This document shows positions 20,446-29,731 of a DNA stretch of 64,000 nt, in pieces; within the stretch, counting starts at the first letter, position 1, and each line of letters begins with the position of its first letter. This DNA is from Vibrio ponticus (GTDB lineage Bacteria > Pseudomonadota > Gammaproteobacteria > Enterobacterales > Vibrionaceae). The stretch is taken from assembly GCF_009938225.1 (NCBI RefSeq), contig NZ_AP019657.1, positions 1,426,001 to 1,490,000 on the forward strand, given 5' to 3'. The position numbers and the translations under genes were made by a program. Below the pieces are notes generated by a model. It searched no databases. It saw nothing but the letters and a program-made list of their open reading frames with translations, and was not told the origin of the DNA.

Positions 20446-21756
20446 GTGAGAATAACAACGACAATACTAGTTGGCAGTCTGTTCGCTAGTAACTATCTAA
20501 ATGCTCAAACTTTAGAGCAGGCTGTTGCGTTAACTTTGGAAAATAATCCAGAGATAAAGCAAGCCTATAATGAATACCAAAGTGCGGTGAAAGAGCATGA
20601 CGCTTCGGGTGGCGCTTATCTCCCAAGCATTGATCTCGATGCTGGTATTGGTTATGAAGGTATTGACCCTGCCGATTCTACAGGTCGAGAGGATACGGAC
20701 TTAACCAGAAAAGAAGCCACGCTAAGTTTGACTCAACTTTTGTGGGACGGTAACGCGACCATCAATGACATCAGTCGTACAGGCGCTGATGCAGAATCCA
20801 TCCGACTACAACTCATCTCTGATGCCTCAGATATGGCGCTGCAAGTAACGCAAGTTTATTTGGATGCCGTCAAAGCGTACGAAGTGCTTGCTTTATCAGA
20901 AAGCAATCTTGCCGTACACAAAGAAATTTACCGCGATATTAAAAAGCGCGCCGATTCAGGCATTGGGTCGACAGCTGATGTTACTCAGGTCGAAGCTCGT
21001 ATTGCCAAGGCTCACGGCAACCTGCTCGCTGCGCAAAATAATATGATTGATACTCACACTCAATTTAGACGCTTAGTCGGGCAAGAACCTCTCGGTCTTA
21101 TCTACCCACGAGCTGATATCACCAAGCTACCGCTGTCTCTAAGCGAAGCTATTGACGAAGCTTATGACAAACACCCAGTGATCAAAATTGCCAAAGTCGA
21201 TGTCGACTCAGCGCGCTACCAATATAAGCAGTCCAAAGGTAACTACTACCCGACTATCTCGATTGAAGCGAGCCAATCTTGGCGAGATGACGCAGGTGGC
21301 GACGAAGGCAGAAGCGACGAAACCTTAGCGATGCTGAGACTGCGCTATAACCTTTACAATGGCGGCAGTGATCAAGACCTGTCTGAACGCGCGGCATACC
21401 AGCTCAACAAAGCGAAAGATCTCCGTGATAATACTTATCGTCAAGTTGAAGAAAGCTTACGTCTTTCATGGAGCGCACTCGACTTGACTCTACAACAAAA
21501 GAACTTTCTTGCCGACCATGTCGATTCAGCGTCTGAGACTGTCATCGCTTACGAGAAGCAATACCGAATTGGTAAGCGTACCTTACTCGACCTACTGAAT
21601 ACAGAGAATGAGTTGTTCCAAGCGCGTAAAGACTATTTAGACGCCCACTATGCCGAGCAGTACGCGAAATATCGCGTGATGAATGCGACTGGTAACCTCC
21701 TCGACGCTTTACTCATCGAGGTTCCTAACGAATGGACAGAGAAGGTGGACTACTAA
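20446..21756 (+). CDS. TolC-family outer membrane efflux/secretion protein
   Basis: 436-residue outer membrane channel protein. Signal peptide at 1-20 (ending NYLNAQT), then two TolC repeats: the first about 25-215 (ALTLENNPEIKQAYNEYQSA), the second about 230-425 (AIDEAYDKHPVIKIAKVDVDSARYQYKQ ... YRIGKRTLLDLLNTENELFQARKDY, quoted in pieces). The RTLLDLLNTENELF segment is typical of the AggA/LapE type that exports large adhesins. GTG start with AGGGAGAG upstream. Overlaps the OmpA-like gene by one base. No ABC ATPase/permease, HlyD-type adaptor or adhesin is in the window. Confidence 0.88.
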   Translation: MRITTTILVGSLFASNYLNAQTLEQAVALTLENNPEIKQAYNEYQSAVKEHDASGGAYLPSIDLDAGIGYEGIDPADSTGREDTDLTRKEATLSLTQLLWDGNATINDISRTGADAESIRLQLISDASDMALQVTQVYLDAVKAYEVLALSESNLAVHKEIYRDIKKRADSGIGSTADVTQVEARIAKAHGNLLAAQNNMIDTHTQFRRLVGQEPLGLIYPRADITKLPLSLSEAIDEAYDKHPVIKIAKVDVDSARYQYKQSKGNYYPTISIEASQSWRDDAGGDEGRSDETLAMLRLRYNLYNGGSDQDLSERAAYQLNKAKDLRDNTYRQVEESLRLSWSALDLTLQQKNFLADHVDSASETVIAYEKQYRIGKRTLLDLLNTENELFQARKDYLDAHYAEQYAKYRVMNATGNLLDALLIEVPNEWTEKVDY

Positions 21757-22379
21757 TGAAACATTCATATAGATTACTGCCACTTCTACTGAGTATCACT
21801 GTGGCACCCCATGCTTTTAGCAACGATGAAAATGACGAGTATGATTACATAGCGACACCAGAAGCAAATCAGATTGCTGACCTTATTGACGATGATCGAG
21901 ATGGCGTAATCAACGCTCGTGACTTATGTGTTAGTACTCCAGAAGGCTCATTGATCAATAATGATGGTTGTGGGCTTATTGTTGAAACGGAAGATGAAAT
22001 GCAACTACGTATACTGTTTGCTAATGACTCTTCACAGATTTCACCAATCTTTGAAACGCAAATTCGCAACATGGCTGATTTCTTGAAACGTTTTCCTGAG
22101 ACAGCAATAGAAGTACAAGGCTACGCCAGTAAAGTGGGCTCGCCTGAATACAACCTCGCTCTATCAAAACGACGCGCGGTCGCAGTAGAGCAAGAACTAT
22201 TGAGCAACGGCATAACGCCTGACCGCGTAACCATCGTCGGCTACGGCGAAACTAACCTCGAGGCTTCAGGCGATGATGAGCTCGCCCATGCCAAAAACCG
22301 TAAAGTGACTGCAACCGTCGTCGGGTATGATGAAGAAGCCGTTAAAGAGTGGTCGATATTTAGTGTCATTGAGAAATAA
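21756..22379 (+). CDS. OmpA-family peptidoglycan-binding protein
   Basis: 207-residue protein with a signal peptide (MKHSYRLLPLLLSITVAPHAFS), a thrombospondin-type-3-like calcium motif (DDDRDGVINARDLC, about 43-60) and a C-terminal OmpA domain about 85-200 (IEVQGYASKVGSPEYNLALS, RVTIVGYGET, HAKNRKV). No beta-barrel. ATG overlaps the stop of the TolC-like gene, so it is translationally coupled. Such TolC-OmpA pairs usually accompany type I secretion of LapA/BapA-like adhesins. Confidence 0.85.
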   Translation: MKHSYRLLPLLLSITVAPHAFSNDENDEYDYIATPEANQIADLIDDDRDGVINARDLCVSTPEGSLINNDGCGLIVETEDEMQLRILFANDSSQISPIFETQIRNMADFLKRFPETAIEVQGYASKVGSPEYNLALSKRRAVAVEQELLSNGITPDRVTIVGYGETNLEASGDDELAHAKNRKVTATVVGYDEEAVKEWSIFSVIEK

Positions 22380-22405
22380 CGCAGGAGCGTTAGCCTGACT
22401 AAACA

Positions 22406-22437
22406 AAAAACGCCTCGGAATAACGAGGCGTTTTTTT
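22406..22437. terminator. Bidirectional terminator between OmpA-like gene and nhaA
   Basis: AAAACGCCTCG / CGAGGCGTTTT stem with A run on one side and seven T on the other, placed between two convergent genes. Confidence 0.9.
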
Positions 22438-22451
22438 ATGAGGCTTACAGC

Positions 22452-23597
22452 TTATTTGTTTTTTGGCAGAGAGATGTGCAATAACAAATAACCAAGGATT
22501 GCAGCTGTAGTCGACCCCATCAAAATACCTAAGCGAGCGTATGTATCAAACTCAACGTTCGTTTGTCCAAACGCCAATGAAGAGATAAAGATCGACATGG
22601 TGAAACCGATACCACACAGCACAGAAACCGCAAAGATATGGAACATCGAGATACCTTCTGGCAGTTTAGCGACACCAGACTTAACCGCAATCCAGCTAAA
22701 GCTGAAAATACCTAGTGGTTTACCAATCAACAAACCTAGCGCAATACCAAGTGGTAACATTGACGTTAGACCCGCCATTGAAACGCCCTCTAACGAGATA
22801 CCAGCGTTGGCGAATGCGAACAGAGGCAGAATACCAAACGCAACATAAGGGTGCAGCGCGTGCTCCATATGTTTCAGTGGAGATTTCTCACCTTTATTGC
22901 CCTTTAGTGGGATCGCAAAACCAATCACAACACCCGCCAATGTCGCGTGAACACCAGACTTAAGTACCGCAACCCACAGAATCGCACCCACTATCATATA
23001 TGGTAATAGCTTAGTTACATGACGCGAGTTCAAAACAAACAGTGCAGCCGTCATCGCAAAACCGATCGCTAGTGCTGTCGTTGACAAATCACCTGAGTAG
23101 AACAAGGCAATAATCACTACGACACCTAGGTCATCAATGATAGCAAGTGCCAGTAAGAAGACTTTTAAGCTCACTGGTACACGGCTGCCTAATAGAGCCA
23201 TGATACCTAATGCGAACGCAATATCGGTAGCCGCTGGGATCGCCCAACCTTTAATCGCCATTGGTTCATTGAAGTTAAATGCGAGATAAACCAATGCTGG
23301 TGCAAGCATACCACCGACGGCAGCAATTGCAGGGAAGATTGCGGTTTCTTTTGATTTCAGCGCACCTTCTAACAGCTCGCGCTTCACTTCTAGACCGATC
23401 AATAGGAAGAAGATCGCCATCAGACCATCGTTGATCCAGTGCGATACAGACATACCGAATACATAAGTATGCAAAAATGCTTGGTATGTTTCATTTAGTG
23501 GTGTATTTGCGATAGTCATTGCAATTGCAGCTGCAATAACCAGTAGCACGCCTCCTGCTGATTCCATTTTGAAGAAGTCGCGAATGATATCACTCAT
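22452..23597 (-). CDS. nhaA: Na+/H+ antiporter NhaA
   Basis: 381-residue, 12-segment inner membrane antiporter that exports Na+ in exchange for H+, for salt and alkaline pH tolerance. The transport aspartates are Asp155-Asp156 in [12 protein letters not shown] (Asp163-Asp164 in E. coli) and Asp125 in [11 protein letters not shown]. Loops [15 protein letters not shown] and SIFISSLAF are typical. Single-gene unit, ended by the shared terminator. Confidence 0.96.
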   Translation of the reverse strand: MSDIIRDFFKMESAGGVLLVIAAAIAMTIANTPLNETYQAFLHTYVFGMSVSHWINDGLMAIFFLLIGLEVKRELLEGALKSKETAIFPAIAAVGGMLAPALVYLAFNFNEPMAIKGWAIPAATDIAFALGIMALLGSRVPVSLKVFLLALAIIDDLGVVVIIALFYSGDLSTTALAIGFAMTAALFVLNSRHVTKLLPYMIVGAILWVAVLKSGVHATLAGVVIGFAIPLKGNKGEKSPLKHMEHALHPYVAFGILPLFAFANAGISLEGVSMAGLTSMLPLGIALGLLIGKPLGIFSFSWIAVKSGVAKLPEGISMFHIFAVSVLCGIGFTMSIFISSLAFGQTNVEFDTYARLGILMGSTTAAILGYLLLHISLPKNK

Positions 23598-23898
23598 GTG
23601 ATCGTCCTTATACTTATTATCTTAACGATTAACGAAGAATAACTTGAGTGTATAGCTATCCTTAAATTGATAAAAATCGCTTGTTCGGATGTTATTATTC
23701 GGAAATAACGAAACAAACGAGCAAATTGAACGCAATATCCGCAGAATTCAATTCTGTAACAAACTCTATTCGTGCTAGAACTCCCTGTATTACAATATGT
23801 TAACTAGAGTATATCGAGTCAAAAGATAAGAAAAATAGACGATATTCACAAATGATTCACAACAGCCAATTCTCACACATTAAGAATCCCACTTAGTG
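23598..23898. other. Intergenic region upstream of nhaA
   Basis: 301 bp, AT-rich, between the nhaA start and the end of the AttH-like gene. It should contain the nhaA promoter; I see no convincing terminator, operator or repeat. Confidence 0.4.
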
Positions 23899-25035
23899 CT
23901 AATAACCGGCTAGCTGCATAAAACCTTGAATTTTGTGACTACCGTAGGTGGTCACAGGACCTTCCCAATATGGCATTACAAATGGCAACCATAGATTCGT
24001 GTTCTGTGCTTGCGTGGTTAAGTCTATACCATATTTCGGTACAGTAATTTGCCAGCGCAACGGAATTGATTTTTGACCCGCTAAAATCTCTTCGCCTAAA
24101 GCAACGATAGCGATATCTTCGGGCTTAATCGCAATCACTTTACCTGAGTTGGTTGAAAGCGTGGCGACGACATGGTTCGGCGCATCTTGATAACGATAGT
24201 GGTGTGCTGAAAGCGTGGTTTGGTTGTCTAAATGAAATACAAACCAATCCCAACCTTTTTGCTTAACATCTAGTAAGCCACTTCCCCACTCCTTACTCAT
24301 CCAAGCCTTGCCTTGAACGTGAATCGAAGAACCATTGCCAAGATCAAGCTCCCCTGAAACATCAACAAAAGGGGCGGTTAAATTGTGCGAAGCGAGCTTA
24401 TTATTCTCACCTTTTGATACATAACCTCGCTCACCAGGCAACACATACGGACCCGCTACTGTACTCGATAGATGAACAGAAAACTGATCGGTATCAACCT
24501 TTAATTCTCCTGGAAAAGGCGTACCGTTTAACGAAGTCCATGACCAATTGTCCAGCCAAAGTTTAAATGGTTCATTGACTACGCCGGCTTGACCAATACC
24601 ACCTCGAGCGATGCGTTGCTCTTTCCAAACTCTGGAGTCATTCGAAACAACGATGTGCGATATATACAGTTGAGAATTTTGCCAGCCTGGAACGTCTTGT
24701 GGGTTATTGGAAATACGAAAGTAGCTCCATTGAATACCATAGCGATTACCCGCCTTATCTTGGACGTTGGCAAACAGATGCCACCAAGCATGTTGGTAAG
24801 CCGTATTCTGACCAACGTCTCTTGGAATCGCGACAGGATTATCTGCCGTCACCGCTTTAAATTCTTCCGTGGTTTGCGTATAAAGCAAATCCGCTTGAGA
24901 ATTCATACTGTTTACCGAAACATCTTGGCTCTCATCAGCAAAAATATAGATAAAAGCAAGTACCAAACCGATAGTAGCAACCAGGTTCAGAGCCAAGCGA
25001 TTAAAACGTGAATTCTTCTTTGTCGTACGCTTCAT
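23899..25035 (-). CDS. AttH/CrtC-like lipocalin-domain protein
   Basis: 378 residues with an N-terminal membrane anchor or signal (about 16-34, LALNLVATIGLVLAFIYIF). The rest resembles the AttH/hydroxyneurosporene-synthase-like lipocalin family: PRDVGQNTAYQHAWWHLFANVQ, YGIQWSYFRIS, GKAWMSKEWGSG, WDWFVFHL. Family members sit with ABC exporters (AttEFGH) and are thought to bind a lipophilic cargo. Its start directly abuts the permease stop, and the ATPase lies upstream in the same operon. Confidence 0.8.
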   Translation of the reverse strand: MKRTTKKNSRFNRLALNLVATIGLVLAFIYIFADESQDVSVNSMNSQADLLYTQTTEEFKAVTADNPVAIPRDVGQNTAYQHAWWHLFANVQDKAGNRYGIQWSYFRISNNPQDVPGWQNSQLYISHIVVSNDSRVWKEQRIARGGIGQAGVVNEPFKLWLDNWSWTSLNGTPFPGELKVDTDQFSVHLSSTVAGPYVLPGERGYVSKGENNKLASHNLTAPFVDVSGELDLGNGSSIHVQGKAWMSKEWGSGLLDVKQKGWDWFVFHLDNQTTLSAHHYRYQDAPNHVVATLSTNSGKVIAIKPEDIAIVALGEEILAGQKSIPLRWQITVPKYGIDLTTQAQNTNLWLPFVMPYWEGPVTTYGSHKIQGFMQLAGY

Positions 25036-27489
25036 TTACAATGCGTCCCTTAACGACTTCATTGGTGTGTTTCTGATTAGGCGCAGTACAGGCATTGCCC
25101 CTGCAACAACCAACGAGATCATCGCCAGCATTATCGTGTTGATGTATTCCTGCGGAATAAACTGCAGTTCGATAGTCCAACCAAATGACTGCTTGATAAC
25201 AATATCAACCACTAGGTTTGCTAACGCTAAACCTAAAGGCATCGCCACAATAATCGCGATCGCGCCAAAGACGAAAAGTTGCAAACTGCCCATCAAAACT
25301 AACTCTTTGCCCGACATACCGAGGCAGCGGAGCAATGATACGTGTCGCTGACGGGCGACTTCACCCGCAACGGTCGAGAAGAAGATACCGAATACTGCGA
25401 TAACCAGCGTAATACTGCCCAACGTATCGGCAATGGAGAAAGTACGGTCAAACACATACATCGCTTGTTTATGAATACTGCCGTTATCGAAAATTCGCTC
25501 AGAACTCAATCTAAATACCGATTCCATGCGACGCTTTAACCCATCAGGAGAGACGCCATCTTGTAAAACAGCACCCAGTGCAACAGTGCCTTCACCAGCA
25601 AAGCTATAAAGCCAATTTCGATGCGACATTAACACTTGGTTATATGGGTTACCATAGTCGTAATAAACCCCGACAACTTGCCAACCCTGCCCCGCTTTAC
25701 CATAGAGATTAATATAGTCACCCGGACGAATATTTAACTTGAGAGCCATAGACTCGCTCACCATCACACCTTTCGAGTGATGCAAGTGATACCAGTAATT
25801 CGGCACACCCAGCTTCACGGTCAGCGCAGCCAACTCGCCTTCTGAAGCGCCAGTACTCACGATTTGCAATGAACCGTTTGGCGTTGAGGTCTCTTCCTCC
25901 CAGCGCCACCACACAGATTTCACTTCTGGTTGTTTAGACAGCCATGAACTCAAACGAGCCGCCGAACTGCTGTTAGGATGGATGTAAAGATCCGCAGCCA
26001 AACGTTGAGTCAGCCATTTGTCGGTCGTGTCGCGGAAACTACCAACCATGGTCTCGATACCAATATTTGCCGCCATCGCAAGCATAAATGCCATTGTTGC
26101 GACCCCACGATAACTCATACTCGCAGCAGCATCTGAGAAGAACCAGCGTACTTTCACCCAGCGCATTGAGTAACTAAAGCTGGTAAACAAACGCCATAGT
26201 AAGAAAGGAGTAAATAGAGCAACGCTTAACAGCATCAACGCAATGATCGCAAACCCTGATTCTTGGGTTTGCTCAGCTTGGTAAATCGCTATCGCCGCAA
26301 CCGCGAGTGCACAAGCGATCAAAGCTTGAATCGAGAATTCAATACCAGTAAAGCGCATTAACGATAAACGTGTGGTCAAACGAATCGGCTGAGAACGGAG
26401 TAAACGAACCAAAGGCCAGGCACATGATGCGAACGCCCCCGTTAGTGCCATCGCTAAACTATATAGACTAGACTTGAGAGTCCAATGAATCGCCAAGCCC
26501 ACATTCGCCTTGTAAAGTTCTTCAAGGCTTGCCGAAACGGTTGGGATCAATTGATTCGCAAGCAACATACCAAACACATTGCCACACAACCAACTCACCA
26601 AAACGAGCACGGCCAACTCTATCAGCAGAGCTTGAGTGAGCAGCCATCCTGAAACCCCGGTCTGACGTAAGATACCGACTAGCGGCTGTCTTTGCGTCAA
26701 TGATAACGACATGGCTTGATAGAAAATAAACAGACCAACCAAAAATGCCATCATGCCCATTGCGGTTAAGTTCATGTGGAATGCTTTGGTAAGAGAAACT
26801 AATTCAGCTTGAGAGCTGCGAATGATCGACAGGCCATGTGGCAAGTTATCTTTTAGCTGTTCTAACTTCTCTTCCGGCATTTCAGCACACGCAATAGAAG
26901 AGATACCTGAACTGCGTTCAAGCATACGAAGCAGAGCCATGTCAGCAATGACTCGAGTACCCGCAAGCTTGTTGGTTTGATCGATGATCAGTGGACCTAG
27001 ATGACTGCCGTCAGCCAGACGAATCGAATCACCATCTTGCCAACGCATATAGCGAGCCAAATCTTGGCTGACTAAAATTGGATATGGAGGCTTCATCAAA
27101 CCAAGCGAGTTTAATGTTTTCAGCGTGATATCTTTCTCAAGCGCCAACATCGCCACAGAATCGATTCCGACCAACGTTAAATCGAGCTTTTTAGCCGTGG
27201 TTATATTGCTGGTTGCAAACGGTACGCATTGAGTAAAGCCCTCACGACGCAACTGAATATAGTATCCCTGAGGAATATGATTGATCGCGTGTTTAGGACG
27301 AATACGGTAAGGCAGTGGATTTGAGAATAGCTTTTCCCCATGCTGGTAGCTTTTACGAGCATGGTCGTTTATGGCTGTAACGCCAACTAATAAAGAAACA
27401 CCGAGAGTGAGACCAAGCCAAACAAGAAGGATTTGAAAAGGGTAACGTCTGTAGTGGCCAAGTAATGCTTTAATTACGGGCCATAACAT
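25036..27489 (-). CDS. FtsX/MacB-type ABC transporter permease
   Basis: 817-residue inner membrane protein with two FtsX-like repeats: an N-terminal segment (about 15-40), a large periplasmic domain, four membrane helices near 250-400, then a further periplasmic region and helices from about 690 onward (TLVIAVFGIFFSTVAGEVAR). The long form contains both permease halves fused, as in AttF/AttG-like or LolC/E-like exporters. I start at MLWPVIKALLGHYRRYPF; an upstream extension is not membrane-protein-like. It overlaps the ATPase gene by 20 bp. Confidence 0.85.
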   Translation of the reverse strand: MLWPVIKALLGHYRRYPFQILLVWLGLTLGVSLLVGVTAINDHARKSYQHGEKLFSNPLPYRIRPKHAINHIPQGYYIQLRREGFTQCVPFATSNITTAKKLDLTLVGIDSVAMLALEKDITLKTLNSLGLMKPPYPILVSQDLARYMRWQDGDSIRLADGSHLGPLIIDQTNKLAGTRVIADMALLRMLERSSGISSIACAEMPEEKLEQLKDNLPHGLSIIRSSQAELVSLTKAFHMNLTAMGMMAFLVGLFIFYQAMSLSLTQRQPLVGILRQTGVSGWLLTQALLIELAVLVLVSWLCGNVFGMLLANQLIPTVSASLEELYKANVGLAIHWTLKSSLYSLAMALTGAFASCAWPLVRLLRSQPIRLTTRLSLMRFTGIEFSIQALIACALAVAAIAIYQAEQTQESGFAIIALMLLSVALFTPFLLWRLFTSFSYSMRWVKVRWFFSDAAASMSYRGVATMAFMLAMAANIGIETMVGSFRDTTDKWLTQRLAADLYIHPNSSSAARLSSWLSKQPEVKSVWWRWEEETSTPNGSLQIVSTGASEGELAALTVKLGVPNYWYHLHHSKGVMVSESMALKLNIRPGDYINLYGKAGQGWQVVGVYYDYGNPYNQVLMSHRNWLYSFAGEGTVALGAVLQDGVSPDGLKRRMESVFRLSSERIFDNGSIHKQAMYVFDRTFSIADTLGSITLVIAVFGIFFSTVAGEVARQRHVSLLRCLGMSGKELVLMGSLQLFVFGAIAIIVAMPLGLALANLVVDIVIKQSFGWTIELQFIPQEYINTIMLAMISLVVAGAMPVLRLIRNTPMKSLRDAL

Positions 27490-28141
27490 GAAGCTGTCCC
27501 CCTTGCAGACGAATACGCCCTTCCATGTGCAACGCCACTTTTTCACTGTGCGTTACCAGCAATAGAGTACATTCAAGTTGGCGAGTGAGTGACGTTAACA
27601 AACGCATTACCGCTTCAGCATTGCGTTCATCCAAGCTACCCGTAGGCTCATCAGCCAGTAACAGTTTAGGCTCCATATAAAGAGCGCGCGCGATCGCCGC
27701 ACGTTGTTGCTGACCACCCGACACTTCTTCCGGGTAGCGGCCTAATAAAGGCATTAAATCGAGTGCAGATAAGATTTGACGCCACAAACCTTGGTCCTCA
27801 GGCAAGCCTTTCAACTGGCGACAAAAACGAATATTGTCAGCGATATTCAAAGTAGGAAGTAAATTGAACTGTTGAAAGATAAGACCGATATTATTGCGGC
27901 GATAAGCGGTGCGATTGCTCTCAGATTCTTGATGCATGAGAAAGTGTGGAAATTCAATCTCACCAGAGTCCACCACATCAAGGCCAGCAATCAAATTGAG
28001 AAGTGTACTCTTACCTGAGCCGCTCTCACCCATTAAAGCGATTTGCTGCCCTTGCGATAATGTTAACTCAGCACCTTGTAGAACTGGGTGAAATTCACCG
28101 CCATCTACATAGCCTTTACACAGGTCTGTTAGTCGTAACAT
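27470..28141 (-). CDS. ABC transporter ATP-binding protein (LolD/MacB class)
   Basis: 223-residue cytoplasmic ATPase. Walker A GESGSGKST near residue 37, Q-loop FQQFNLLPT, signature EEVSGGQQQRAAIARAL, Walker B LLLADEPTGSLD, switch histidine in LLVTHS. Sequence class is that of lipoprotein/macrolide-type exporters. First gene of an operon with the permease and the AttH-like protein, together an AttEFGH-like system of unknown cargo. Confidence 0.9.
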   Translation of the reverse strand: MLRLTDLCKGYVDGGEFHPVLQGAELTLSQGQQIALMGESGSGKSTLLNLIAGLDVVDSGEIEFPHFLMHQESESNRTAYRRNNIGLIFQQFNLLPTLNIADNIRFCRQLKGLPEDQGLWRQILSALDLMPLLGRYPEEVSGGQQQRAAIARALYMEPKLLLADEPTGSLDERNAEAVMRLLTSLTRQLECTLLLVTHSEKVALHMEGRIRLQGGQLHVMARN

Positions 28142-28262
28142 CTATCGCTCACTATCAAAAAATTGAGTTTGTGAATTTACACCAATTCTCGTCTAGTAGG
28201 AAGCGTTTTGGATGGCAGATCACACACCTCTCAATAGATTACATAATTAAAGCACTATCTTT

Positions 28263-29636
28263 CTAATTTTCAATCAAATTTTTCAACCATTTCTTACTTC
28301 TAACACGGTAAATAGAACCGCCCCACTTGACTAATTCTTCAGTTAAAAACAGCACATAAATTGCTTCAGGTTTCCATCCCCAGTAAATTGCTGCCACAGC
28401 AGCCAAAGGAATGCCAATCAACCACTGAGCAACCAAATCTTGATAGAGACAAAACTTAACGTCACCACCGGCTCGTAACACACCAACAATCGCCATCATC
28501 GGAATACAACGGAGTAAAAGACCAAGGCTCAAAACAACGATAAATTTATCGGTCAGAGCTCGAGTTTCCGGGGTAAGTGCACTAAACGAGCTTAGAACCA
28601 AGTCTCGACATAAATAGAGCAAAATCGCGACCACTATTGCCACAACCACACTCAACAACATGATACCTATTGCTTGATAATAAGCTTCGTCATACTTTTT
28701 CGCCCCGATTTGGTTGCCGATCAACACCGCTGAAGCATTAGCCATACCGATTAACATCGCAAGCGAAATTGACTCTACCGGCGTCATCACTGAGAGGGCT
28801 GCCAGCCCCTCCACCCCAGATTGTCCCATGATGGCGTGATAAGCGAATAGACCACCCGCCCAAGCTAAAAAGTTGAGAGTGGTTGGCATGGACAACTTTA
28901 AGAAGCGAACAATTTTGTCAAACTTCAACGTGGTTGAAATATCGCTAAAAGAGAACGCTAACAAGTGCTTTTTGTAATGGAGATAACCATACAAACAGGC
29001 AACTTCAATCACGCCACTTATCACGGTTGCAATGGCCGCGCCTTTGATGCCCAATGCAGGCATGCCAAACTTACCAAAGATCAACACCCAGTTTAGGAAG
29101 ATATTCGAAAGGATACCGATGCCACTAAAAAAGGTACTCAAGCCCGGTTGGTGAACGGCACGTAAGCCCACCGCCATACTTGCTACACAAGCAACGGCGA
29201 GCATGGTTACCGAAGTTATCACCAAGTACTGGCTACCCAGTTGTTTTACCAGTTCGGAGTCCGTGGTTAACCCCATAATCTGACTTGGAAAAAAAACAAA
29301 CAACGATACGCTCAAGAGTGCGAACAGCGTTGCCATAAACCACGTCAACGCCGTACTCTCTCGTACGCCTTGTCTATTTGCCGCTCCCCAATACTGAGCG
29401 GTCAGCATCGCCCCACCCGTTGTGACGCCAACCAACATAATGGTGGTCACAAAGGTCGCCCGTGCCGCGACACCAACCGCGGCAATTTCAGCTTCACCAA
29501 GCTGACCCAGCATCAATACATCGACTAAGCTGCGGCTAGAGAACATGATGCTTTGCAAGGTAATCGGCAATGCAATCGCAAGAAGACGACGAAGGAAGTC
29601 TCCTCGGGTATGAGAAATAACTTGGGACAGAAGCAT
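28263..29636 (-). CDS. MATE family efflux transporter
   Basis: 457-residue, 12-segment inner membrane exporter of the multidrug and toxic compound extrusion family, driven by Na+ or H+. Two six-helix halves are visible: LPITLQSIMFSSRSLVDVLM near the start and the repeat PTTLNFLAWAGGLFAYHAIM near 250. ATG 29636 has GAGG nine bases upstream; a five-codon-longer TTG start is less likely. Divergent from the next gene by 95 bp. Confidence 0.9.
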   Translation of the reverse strand: MLLSQVISHTRGDFLRRLLAIALPITLQSIMFSSRSLVDVLMLGQLGEAEIAAVGVAARATFVTTIMLVGVTTGGAMLTAQYWGAANRQGVRESTALTWFMATLFALLSVSLFVFFPSQIMGLTTDSELVKQLGSQYLVITSVTMLAVACVASMAVGLRAVHQPGLSTFFSGIGILSNIFLNWVLIFGKFGMPALGIKGAAIATVISGVIEVACLYGYLHYKKHLLAFSFSDISTTLKFDKIVRFLKLSMPTTLNFLAWAGGLFAYHAIMGQSGVEGLAALSVMTPVESISLAMLIGMANASAVLIGNQIGAKKYDEAYYQAIGIMLLSVVVAIVVAILLYLCRDLVLSSFSALTPETRALTDKFIVVLSLGLLLRCIPMMAIVGVLRAGGDVKFCLYQDLVAQWLIGIPLAAVAAIYWGWKPEAIYVLFLTEELVKWGGSIYRVRSKKWLKNLIEN

Positions 29637-29731
29637 CAAAAACAACCTCAACTATTTTGCTTAGTCATATTGCCAACGCGGCCGTACATTATATACTCAA
29701 TTAAAAACAAGAACATACATTTAGGTGCATA

